From: Apostichopus japonicus
Lineage: Eukaryota > Echinodermata > Holothuroidea > Aspidochirotida > Stichopodidae
Assembly (NCBI RefSeq): GCF_037975245.1
Contig: NC_092567.1
Location: 26,833,544 to 26,897,543 of the forward strand
DNA: 64,000 bases
Reading direction: 5' to 3'
In this document: positions 52,954-64,000 of the stretch, in pieces
Position numbering within the stretch: the stretch's first letter is position 1
Layout of the letters: the number at the start of each line of letters is the position of its first letter
Made by a program: the position numbers and the translations under genes
The notes under the pieces: generated by a model
The model's database searches: none
Told to the model about the DNA's origin: nothing
Seen by the model: only the letters and a program-made list of their open reading frames with translations

Positions 52954-55900
52954 GTACAAACAGTCAGCAAAAAACTCTCGGTAGCGTGCGCCATGGGACG
53001 CCCGGAAGGTATTAAATTCCCCCACCACTCCCCACGCCTACGAACCGCCAAAATAATCTCAGATTCATCATCAGCACCCCAAGAAGCACCAGAACAGGTG
53101 TATTTCGTTCTTTTTTGGAGACACCCACTTGGGGTCGTGCCCCCCTCCCAATGGTTTTTGGCCCCCCATGCCCCCACACAACACCCACTTCCAAAATTAA
53201 CTTCAGATTCGTGATCAGCGTGTCGAGAACAATCAGAAAAGATACACACTGCCCGTCTTTGCGACAAAAATTATTTTCACCCAAAAAAACCATAAGGGGT
53301 ACCCCTTACGGTTTTTACCGAAATTGCCCCAAAATGGATTTGGTCAAAATGACGTCACAGGGGGTAATCGATGCCCAGGAGTCCAAATCTGCAACTCCCA
53401 GGTCCATACCTGCTTCCGTTCGGGAGATATAGGGTCCCAGAGGACCCGATAGAAATACGTGTTCTTCATACGAGCAAAAGTTGGAAAACCCCCTCTTGTC
53501 AACCCCCCCTCCTGTCCTCTCTGAAGTACCCATCGAAATGAAATTTTGACGTGTAGTAGAAGACACCCTCGTCATTGTCATACATCAATTTCGTGTAATT
53601 ATATGACCGGAAAAGGCTCTTTGTATATATGATTTCTATCTGCGCCAAAAATAGGTGTTTTTGTCTTGAAAAGTTAAAAAAAATACCTATTTTCGGTACC
53701 CCTTCCTTTCCACCGAGGGTATGTGACGGGGCTGAATTTTGGTTATGTGGGAGAAGAGAGTCGTAGCTACGTGTAGACAACTCATACGGTAGCATTAATT
53801 TTCGGGAAGGGGGTATAGTCTATACGTTTTTGAGGTCCCCCCCAAAGTAGGTGTTTTTCACCGGTAGTAGTTATAAACGTTTTTTCGAAATCCCGACATT
53901 TATACTTTTGAGCGTTACCATGGTTATGGGAATCAGTCCGATTTCCCCCATATTTTCAGGTTATCACCGCTAGGGTTTCCCCTTTCCAAAATAAAATAAA
54001 CTTGTAGGTGCGTCCCTCCTCCGGGGTGGTGGGGGGGTCATTTTGGAAAAAATCCGAAAAAGTCAAAATAATCAGTGTTACTATGTACGGGAAAATCACG
54101 ACCCTTCTACTTTCGAGCGTTACCATGGTTACTGGGGTGGTCCGATTTTGACCATCTTTTCGGGGTACCACCGCTAGGGTGTCCCCTTCCCACATTTGAA
54201 TAAAACTTGTGAGTGGGTCTCTTCTCCGGGTGATAGGGGGGTCAGTTTGGAAAAAATCCGAATAGGTCATAATAATTAGTGTTACTATGTACGGGAAAAT
54301 CCCGACTCTTCTACTCTGGAGCGTTACCATGGTTACTGGGGTGGTCCGATTACGGCCATCTTTTCGGGGTACCACCGCTAGGGTGTCCCCTTTCTAAAAT
54401 AGGATGAAACCTGTAGGTGGGTCTCTTCTCCGGGGTGGTAGGGGGGTCAGTTTGAAAAAAATCCGAAAAAGTCATAATAATTAGTGTTACTATGTACGGG
54501 AAAATCACGACCCTTCTACTTTGGAGCGTTACCATGGTTACTGGAGTGGTCCGATTACGGCCATCTTTTAAGGGTACCACCGCTAGGGTGTCCCCTTTCC
54601 AAAATTAGAATAAAACTTTTAGGTTTGTCACTTCTCCGGGGTGGTAGGGGGTCATTTTGAGGAAAAGTACAAACAGTCAGCAAAAAACTCTCGGTAGCGT
54701 GCGCCATGGGACGCCCGGAAGGTATTAAATTCCCCCACCACTCCCCACGCCTACGAACCGCCAAAATAATCTCAGATTCATCATCAGCACCCCAAGAAGG
54801 ACCAGAACAGGTGTATTTCGTTCTTTTTTGGAGACACCCACTTGGGGTCGTGCCCCCCTCCCAATGGTTTTTGGCCCCCCATGCCCCCACACAACACCCA
54901 CTTCCAAAATTAACTTCAGATTCGTGATCAGCGTGTCGAGAACAATCAGAAAAGATACACACTGCCCGTCTTTGCGACAAAAATTATTTTCACCCAAAAA
55001 AACCATAAGGGGTACCCCTTACGGTTTTTACCGAAATTGCCCCAAAATGGATTTGGTCAAAATGACGTCACAGGGGGTAATCGATGCCCAGGAGTCCAAA
55101 TCTGCAACTCCCAGGTCCATACCTGCTTCCGTTCGGGAGATATAGGGTCCCAGAGGACCCGATAGAAATACGTGTTCTTCATACGAGCAAAAGTTGGAAA
55201 ACCCCCTCTTGTCAACCCCCCCTCCTGTCCTCTCTGAAGTACCCATCGAAATGAAATTTTGACGTGTAGTAGAAGACACCCTCGTCATTGTCATACATCA
55301 ATTTCGTGTAATTATATGACCGGAAAAGGCTCTTTGTATATATGATTTCTATCTGCGCCAAAAATAGGTGTTTTTGTCTTGAAAAGTTAAAAAAAATACC
55401 TATTTTCGGTACCCCTTCCTTTCCACCGAGGGTATGTGACGGGGCTGAATTTTGGTTATGTGGGAGAAGAGAGTCGTAGCTACGTGTAGACAACTCATAC
55501 GGTAGCATTAATTTTCGGGAAGGGGGTATAGTCTATACGTTTTTGAGGTCCCCCCCAAAGTAGGTGTTTTTCACCGGTAGTAGTTATAAACGTTTTTTCG
55601 AAATCCCGACATTTATACTTTTGAGCGTTACCATGGTTATGGGAATCAGTCCGATTTCCCCCATATTTTCAGGTTATCACCGCTAGGGTTTCCCCTTTCC
55701 AAAATAAAATAAACTTGTAGGTGCGTCCCTCCTCCGGGGTGGTGGGGGGGTCATTTTGGAAAAAATCCGAAAAAGTCAAAATAATCAGTGTTACTATGTA
55801 CGGGAAAATCACGACCCTTCTACTTTCGAGCGTTACCATGGTTACTGGGGTGGTCCGATTTTGACCATCTTTTCGGGGTACCACCGCTAGGGTGTCCCCT

Positions 55901-58900
55901 TCCCACATTTGAATAAAACTTGTGAGTGGGTCTCTTCTCCGGGTGATAGGGGGGTCAGTTTGGAAAAAATCCGAATAGGTCATAATAATTAGTGTTACTA
56001 TGTACGGGAAAATCCCGACTCTTCTACTCTGGAGCGTTACCATGGTTACTGGGGTGGTCCGATTACGGCCATCTTTTCGGGGTACCACCGCTAGGGTGTC
56101 CCCTTTCTAAAATAGGATGAAACCTGTAGGTGGGTCTCTTCTCCGGGGTGGTAGGGGGGTCAGTTTGAAAAAAATCCGAAAAAGTCATAATAATTAGTGT
56201 TACTATGTACGGGAAAATCACGACCCTTCTACTTTGGAGCGTTACCATGGTTACTGGAGTGGTCCGATTACGGCCATCTTTTAAGGGTACCACCGCTAGG
56301 GTGTCCCCTTTCCAAAATTAGAATAAAACTTTTAGGTTTGTCACTTCTCCGGGGTGGTAGGGGGTCATTTTGAGGAAAAGTACAAACAGTCAGCAAAAAA
56401 CTCTCGGTAGCGTGCGCCATGGGACGCCCGGAAGGTATTAAATTCCCCCACCACTCCCCACGCCTACGAACCGCCAAAATAATCTCAGATTCATCATCAG
56501 CACCCCAAGAAGGACCAGAACAGGTGTATTTCGTTCTTTTTTGGAGACACCCACTTGGGGTCGTGCCCCCCTCCCAATGGTTTTTGGCCCCCCATGCCCC
56601 CACACAACACCCACTTCCAAAATTAACTTCAGATTCGTGATCAGCGTGTCGAGAACAATCAGAAAAGATACACACTGCCCGTCTTTGCGACAAAAATTAT
56701 TTTCACCCAAAAAAACCATAAGGGGTACCCCTTACGGTTTTTACCGAAATTGCCCCAAAATGGATTTGGTCAAAATGACGTCACAGGGGGTAATCGATGC
56801 CCAGGAGTCCAAATCTGCAACTCCCAGGTCCATACCTGCTTCCGTTCGGGAGATATAGGGTCCCAGAGGACTCGATAGAAATACGTGTTCTTCATACGTG
56901 CAAAAGTTGGAAAACCCCCTCTTGTCAACCCCCCTCCTGTCCTCTCTGAAGTACCCATCGAAATGAAATTTTGACGTGTAGTAGAAGACACCCTCGTCAT
57001 TGTCATACATCAATTTCGTGTAATTATATGACCGGAAAAGGCTCTTTGTATATATGATTTCTATCTGCGCCAAAAATAGGTGTTTTTGTCTTGAAAAGTT
57101 AAAAAAAATACCTATTTTCGGTACCCCTTCCTTTCCACCGAGGGTATGTGACGGGGCTGAATTTTGGTTATGTGGGAGAAGAGAGCCGTAGCTACGTGTA
57201 GACAACTCATACGGTAGCATTAATTTTCGGGAAGGGGGTATAGTCTATACGTTTTTGAGGTCCCCCCCAAAGTAGGTGTTTTTCACCGGTAGTAGTTATA
57301 AACGTTTTTTCGAAATCCCGACATTTATATTTTTGAGCGTTACCATGGTTATGGGAATCAGTCCGATTTCCCCCATATTTTCAGGTTATCACCGCTAGGG
57401 TTTCCCCTTTCCAAAATAAAATAAACTTGTAGGTGCGTCCCTCCTCCGGGGTGGTGGGGGGGGTCATTTTGGAAAAAATCCGAAAAAGTCAAAATAATCA
57501 GTGTTACTATGTACGGGAAAATCACGACCCTTCTACTTTCGAGCGTTACCATGGTTACTGGGGTGGTCCGATTTTGACCATCTTTTCGGGGTACCACCGC
57601 TAGGGTGTCCCCTTCCCACATTTGCATAAAACTTGTGAGTGGGTCTCTTCTCCGGGTGATAGGGGGGTCAGTTTGGAAAAACTCCGAATAGGTCATAATA
57701 ATTAGTGTTACTATGTACGGGAAAATCCCGACTCTTCTACTCTGGAGCGTTACCATGGTTACTGGGGTGGTCCGATTACGGCCATCTTTTCGGGGTACCA
57801 CCGCTAGGGTGTCCCCTTTCTAAAATAGGATGAAACCTGTAGGTGGGTCTCTTCTCCGGGGTGGTAGGGGGGTCAGTTTGAAAAAAATCCGAAAAAGTCA
57901 TAATAATTAGTGTTACTATGTACGGGAAAATCACGACCCTTCTACTTTGGAGCGTTACCATGGTTACTGGAGTGGTCCGATTACGGCCATCTTTTAAGGG
58001 TACCACCGCTAGGGTGTCCCCTTTCCAAAATTAGAATAAAACTTTTAGGTTTGTCACTTCTCCGGGGTGGTAGGGGGTCATTTTGAGGAAAAGTACAAAC
58101 AGTCAGCAAAAAACTCTCGGTAGCGTGCGCCATGGGACGCCCGGAAGGTATTAAATTCCCCCACCACTCCCCACGCCTACGAACCGCCAAAATAATCTCA
58201 GATTCATCATCAGCACCCCAAGAAGCACCAGAACAGGTGTATTTCGTTCTTTTTTGGAGACACCCACTTGGGGTCGTGCCCCCCTCCCAATGGTTTTTGG
58301 CCCCCCATGCCCCCACACAACACCCACTTCCAAAATTAACTTCAGATTCGTGATCAGCGTGTCGAGAACAATCAGAAAAGATACACACTGCCCGTCTTTG
58401 CGACAAAAATTATTTTCACCCAAAAAAACCATAAGGGGTACCCCTTACGGTTTTTACCGAAATTGCCCCAAAATGGATTTGGTCAAAATGACGTCACAGG
58501 GGGTAATCGATGCCCAGGAGTCCAAATCTGCAACTCCCAGGTCCATACCTGCTTCCGTTCGGGAGATATAGGGTCCCAGAGGACCCGATAGAAATACGTG
58601 TTCTTCATACGTGCAAAAGTTGGAAAACCCCCTCTTGTCAACCCCCCCTCCTGTCCTCTCTGAAGTACCCATCGAAATGAAATTTTGACGTGTAGTAGAA
58701 GACACCCTCGTCATTGTCATACATCAATTTCGTGTAATTATATGACCGGAAAAGGCTCTTTGTATATATGATTTCTATCTGCGCCAAAAATAGGTGTTTT
58801 TGTCTTGAAAAGTTAAAAAAAGTACCTCTTTTCGGTACCCCTTCCTTTCCACCGAGGGTATGTGACGGGGCTGAATTTGGCTATGTGGGAGACAAGAGTC

Positions 58901-61900
58901 GTAGCTACGTGTAGACAACTCATACGGTAGCATTAATTTTCGGGAAGGGGGTATAGTCTATACGTTTTTGAGGTTCTCCCCCAAAGTAGGTGTTTTTTCA
59001 CCGGTAGTAGTTATAAACGTTTTTTCGAAATCCCGACATTTATACTTTTGAGCGTTACCATGGTTATGGGAATCAGTCCGATTTCCCCCATATTTTCAGG
59101 TTGTCACCGCTAGTGTGTCCCCTTCCCACATTTGAATAAAACTTGTAGGTGGGTCTCTTCTCCGGGGTGGTAGGGGGGTCATTTTGGAAAAAAACCGAAA
59201 AGGCCATAATAATTAGTGTTACTATGTACGGGAAAATCCCGACTCTTCTACTCTGGAGCGTTACCATGGTTACTGGGGTGGTCCGATTACGGCCATCTTT
59301 TCGGGGTACCACCGCTAGGGTGTCCCCTTTCTAAAATAGGATGAAACCTGTAGGTGGGTCTCTTCTCCGGGGTGGTAGGGGGGTCAGTTTGAAAAAAATC
59401 CGAAAAAGTCATAATAATTAGTGTTACTATGTACGGGAAAATCACGACCCTTCTACTTTGGAGCGTTACCATGGTTACTGGAGTGGTCCGATTACGGCCA
59501 TCTTTTAAGGGTACCACCGCTAGGGTGTCCCCTTTCCAAAATTAGAATAAAACTTTTAGGTTTGTCACTTCTCCGGGGTGGTAGGGGGTCATTTTGAGGA
59601 AAAGTACAAACAGTCAGCAAAAAACTCTCGGTAGCGTGCGCCATGGGACGCCCGGAAGGTATTAAATTCCCCCACCACTCCCCACGCCTACGAACCGCCA
59701 AAATAATCTCAGATTCATCATCAGCACCCCAAGAAGCACCAGAACAGGTGTATTTCGTTCTTTTTTGGAGACACCCACTTGGGGTCGTGCCCCCCTCCCA
59801 ATGGTTTTTGGCCCCCCATGCCCCCACACAACACCCACTTCCAAAATTAACTTCAGATTCGTGATCAGCGTGTCGAGAACAATCAGAAAAGATACACACT
59901 GCCCGTCTTTGCGACAAAAATTATTTTCACCCAAAAAAACCATAAGGGGTACCCCTTACGGTTTTTACCGAAATTGCCCCAAAATGGATTTGGTCAAAAT
60001 GACGTCACAGGGGGTAATCGATGCCCAGGAGTCCAAATCTGCAACTCCCAGGTCCATACCTGCTTCCGTTCGGGAGATATAGGGTCCCAGAGGACCCGAT
60101 AGAAATACGTGTTCTTCATACGTGCAAAAGTTGGAAAACCCCCTCTTGTCAACCCCCCCTCCTGTCCTCTCTGAAGTACCCATCGAAATGAAATTTTGAC
60201 GTGTAGTAGAAGACACCCTCGTCATTGTCATACATCAATTTCGTGTAATTATATGACCGGAAAAGGCTCTTTGTATATATGATTTCTATCTGCGCCAAAA
60301 ATAGGTGTTTTTGTCTTGAAAAGTTAAAAAAAGTACCTCTTTTCGGTACCCCTTCCTTTCCACCGAGGGTATGTGACGGGGCTGAATTTGGCTATGTGGG
60401 AGACAAGAGTCGTAGCTACGTGTAGACAACTCATACGGTAGCATTAATTTTCGGGAAGGGGGTATAGTCTATACGTTTTTGAGGTTCTCCCCCAAAGTAG
60501 GTGTTTTTCACCGGTAGTAGTTATAAACGTTTTTTCGAAATCCCGACATTTATACTTTTGAGCGTTACCATGGTTATGGGAATCAGTCCGATTTCCCCCA
60601 TATTTTCAGGTTGTCACCGCTAGTGTGTCCCCTTCCCACATTTGAATAAAACTTGTAGGTGGGTCTCTTCTCCGGGGTGGTAGGGGGGTCATTTTGGAAA
60701 AAAACCGAAAAGGCCATAATAATTAGTGTTACTATGTACGGGAAAATCCCGACTCTTCTACTCTGGAGCGTTACCATGGTTACTGGGGTGGTCCGATTAC
60801 GGCCATCTTTTCGGGGTACCACCGCTAGGGTGTCCCCTTTCTAAAATAGGATGAAACCTGTAGGTGGGTCTCTTCTCCGGGGTGGTAGGGGGGTCAGTTT
60901 GAAAAAAATCCGAAAAAGTCATAATAATTAGTGTTACTATGTACGGGAAAATCACGACCCTTCTACTTTGGAGCGTTACCATGGTTACTGGAGTGGTCCG
61001 ATTACGGCCATCTTTTAAGGGTACCACCGCTAGGGTGTCCCCTTTCCAAAATTAGAATAAAACTTTTAGGTTTGTCACTTCTCCGGGGTGGTAGGGGGGT
61101 CATTTTGAGGAAAAGTACAAACAGTCAGCAAAAAACTCTCGGTAGCGTGCGCCATGGGACGCCCGGAAGGTATTAAATTCCCCCACCACTCCCCACGCCT
61201 ACGAACCGCCAAAATAATCTCAGATTCATCATCAGCACCCCAAGAAGCACCAGAACAGGTGTATTTCGTTCTTTTTTGGAGACACCCACTTGGGGTCGTG
61301 CCCCCCTCCCAATGGTTTTTGGCCCCCCATGCCCCCACACAACACCCAATTCCAAAATTAACTTCAGATTCGTGATCAGCGTGTCGAGAACAATCAGAAA
61401 AGATACACACTGCCCGTCTTTGCGACAAAAATTATTTTCACCCAAAAAAACCATAAGGGGTACCCCTTACGGTTTTTACCGAAATTTCCCCAAAATGGAT
61501 TTGATCAAAATGACGTCACAGGGGGTAATCGATGCCCAGGAGTCCAAATCTGCAACTCCCAGGTCCATACCTGCTTCCGTTCGGGAGATATAGGGTCCCA
61601 GAGGACCCGATAGAAATACGTGTTCTTCATACGTGCAAAAGTTGGAAAACCCCCTCTTGTCAACCCCCCCTCCTGTCCTCTCTGAAGTACCCATCGAAAT
61701 GAAATTTTGACGTGTAGTAGAAGACACCCTCGTCATTGTCATACATCAATTTCGTGTAATTATATGACCGGAAAAGGCTCTTTGTATATATGATTTCTAT
61801 CTGCGCCAAAAATAGGTGTTTTTGTCTTGAAAAGTTAAAAAAAGTACCTCTTTTCGGTACCCCTTCCTTTCCACCGAGGGTATGTGACGGAGCTGAATTT

Positions 61901-64000
61901 GGCTATGTGGGAGACAAGAGTCGTAGCTACGTGTAGACAACTCATACGGTAGCATTAATTTTCGGGAAGGGGGTATAGTCTATACGTTTTTGAGGTTCTC
62001 CCCCAAAGTAGGTGTTTTTCACCGGTAGTAGTTATAAACGTTTTTTCGAAATCCCGACATTTATACTTTTGAGCGTTACCATGGTTATGGGAATCAGTCC
62101 GATTTCCCCCATATTTTCAGGTTGTCACCGCTAGTGTGTCTCCTTCCCACATTTGAATAAAACTTGTAGGTGGGTCTCTTCTCCGGGGTGGTAGGGGGGT
62201 CATTTTGGAAAAAAACCGAAAAGGCCATAATAATTAGTGTTACTATGTACGGGAAAATCCCGACTCTTCTACTCTGGAGCGTTACCATGGTTACTGGGGT
62301 GGTCCGATTACGGCCATCTTTTCGGGGTACCACCGCTAGGGTGTCCCCTTTCTAAAATAGGATGAAACCTGTAGGTGGGTCTCTTCTCCGGGGTGGTAGG
62401 GGGGTCAGTTTGAAAAAAATCCGAAAAAGTCATAATAATTAGTGTTACTATGTACGGGAAAATCACGACCCTTCTACTTTGGAGCGTTACCATGGTTACT
62501 GGAGTGGTCCGATTACGGCCATCTTTTAAGGGTACCACCGCTAGGGTGTCCCCTTTCCAAAATTAGAATAAAACTTTTAGGTTTGTCACTTCTCCGGGGT
62601 GGTAGGGGGTCATTTTGAGGAAAAGTACAAACAGTCAGCAAAAAACTCTCGGTAGCGTGCGCCATGGGACGCCCGGAAGGTATTAAATTCCCCCACCACT
62701 CCCCACGCCTACGAACCGCCAAAATAATCTCAGATTCATCATCAGCACCCCAAGAAGCACCAGAACAGGTGTATTTCGTTCTTTTTTGGAGACACCCACT
62801 TGGGGTCGTGCCCCCCTCCCAATGGTTTTTGGCCACCCATGCCCCCACACAACGCCTAATTCCAAAATTAACTTCAAAATCGTGTTCAGCGTGTCGAGAA
62901 CAACCAGAAAAGATACACACTGCCCGTCTTTGCGACAAAAATTATTTTCACCCTTACGGTTTTTACCGAAATTGCCCCAAAATGGATTTGGTCAAAATGA
63001 CGTCACAGGGGGTAATCGATGCCCAGGAGTCCAAATCTGCAACTCCCAGGTCCATACCTGCTTCCGTTCGGGAGATATAGGGTCCCAGAGGACCCGATAG
63101 AAATACGTGTTCTTCATACGTGCAAAAGTTGGAAAACCCCCTCTTTTCAACCCCCCCTCCTGTCCTCTCTGAAGTACCCATCGAAATGAAATTTTGACGT
63201 GTAGTAGAAGACACCCTCGTCATTGTCATACATCAATTTCGTGTAATTATATGACCGGAAAAGGCTCTTTGTATATATGATTTCTATCTGCGCCAAAAAT
63301 AGGTGTTTTTGTCTTGAAAAGTTAAAAAAAAAACCTATTTTCGGTACCCCTTCCTTTCCACCGAGGGTATGTGACGGGGCTGAATTTTGGTTATGTGGGA
63401 GAAGAGAGTCGTAGCTACGTGTAGACAACTCATACGGTAGCATTAATTTTCGGGAAGGGGGTATAGTCTATACGTTTTTGAGGTCCCCCCCCAAAGTAGG
63501 TGTTTTTCACCGGTAGTAGTTATAAACGTTTTTTCGAAATCCCGACATTTATACTTTTGAGCGTTACCATGGTTATTGGAATCAGTCCGATTTCCCCCAT
63601 ATTTTCAGGTTATCACCGCTAGGGTTTCCCCTTTCCAAAATAAAATAAACTTGTAGGTGCGTCCCTCCTCCGGGGTGGTGGGGGGGTCATTTTGGAAAAA
63701 ATCCGAAAAAGTCAAAATAATCAGTGTTACTATGTACGGGAAAATCACGACCCTTCTACTTTCGAGCGTTACCATGGTTACTGGGGTGGTCCGATTTTGA
63801 CCATCTTTTCGGGGTACCACCGCTAGGGTGTCCCCTTCCCACATTTGAATAAAACTTGTGAGTGGGTCTCTTCTCCGGGTGATAGGGGGGTCATTTTGGA
63901 AAAAATCCGAATAGGTCATAATAATTAGTGTTACTATGTACGGGAAAATCCCGACTCTTCTACTCTGGAGCGTTACCATGGTTACTGGGGTGGTCCGATT
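52954..64000. repeat. composite satellite: about 930-bp block plus 3-4 subunits of about 205 bp
   Basis: A constant block starting GTACAAACAGTCAGC occurs seven times; a fixed internal landmark lies at 53267, 54980, 56693, 58406, 59917, 61428 and 62938. Periods are 1713, 1713, 1713, 1511, 1511 and 1510 bp. Long copies have four subunits (for example 53910, 54115, 54319, 54524), short ones three (59050, 59256, 59461); the second subunit is missing. Copies are nearly identical. Open frames of 60-159 codons recur with the period on both strands and have no recognisable domains. The array continues past the window end. Confidence 0.96.
53287..53314. repeat. 28-bp palindrome within the composite satellite block
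   Basis: AAACCATAAGGGGT followed by ACCCCTTACGGTTT is self-complementary but for one position. It recurs in the next five blocks at the same place and is lost from the seventh (near 62950). Confidence 0.85.

Noticed and set aside
52653-63979. Recurring open frames of 60-204 codons in the composite satellite
   Set aside because: They occur on both strands, overlap each other, lack domains and recur exactly with the satellite period; identity reflects recent copying rather than selection.

Overview
The window is animal nuclear DNA: intron-rich genes with GT-AG junctions, non-LTR retrotransposons, DNA transposons with target-site duplications, long tandem repeats and a TTAGGG telomeric array. 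The species cannot be fixed from the sequence. TTAGGG repeats, an arylsulfatase-B-type sulfatase, CR1-group LINEs and Penelope-like remnants fit a marine invertebrate, possibly an echinoderm or another invertebrate deuterostome; this is inference.

Layout. An AT-rich minisatellite (about 110-1346) is followed by a complete tetraspanin gene on the minus strand (7 coding exons, 1650-7090, 243 residues). Its fourth intron carries a perfect GATA tract of about 1.44 kb. From 7.1 to 13.3 kb there is non-coding DNA with a fold-back MITE, a LINE 3' fragment, a palindromic minisatellite and a hairpin. From 13.3 to 24.5 kb lies a 67-bp satellite with higher-order structure, invaded by a 5'-truncated LINE that kept its 11-bp target duplication. 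A second broken LINE follows (24.7-26.7 kb).

A complete arylsulfatase gene runs on the minus strand from 41998 to 26940 (10 coding exons, 510 residues, all sulfatase active-site residues present). Exon 3 exists in three tandem 113-bp copies of identical phase. Only one can be used without breaking the frame, so they look like mutually exclusive exons that vary the active-site rim. Most of exon 4 plus its splice donor has been amplified into a 137-bp array of about 15 further copies. The large intron between exons 3 and 4 carries a 72-bp minisatellite open on both strands. Three transposon insertions with clear target duplications (hAT-like, 8 bp; unclassified, 8 bp; unclassified, 6 bp) lie in or near the gene, plus a small hAT-like MITE.

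From 42 to 48.7 kb the DNA is gene-poor, with CR1-like LINE remnants and one possible first exon of a THAP-domain gene. From 48.7 to 51.4 kb is a TTAGGG array, degenerate on the left and perfect on the right, ending abruptly against a 21-bp repeat. A composite satellite then fills the window to its end (about 930-bp block plus 3-4 subunits of about 205 bp; period 1713 or 1511 bp). The last 15 kb therefore looks like a telomere joined to subtelomeric satellite, either a real interstitial telomere or an assembly join.

The two intact genes are independent: one encodes a membrane scaffold protein, the other a secreted or lysosomal sulfatase. The main biological interest is exon-level tandem duplication in the sulfatase, and the telomere/satellite junction.
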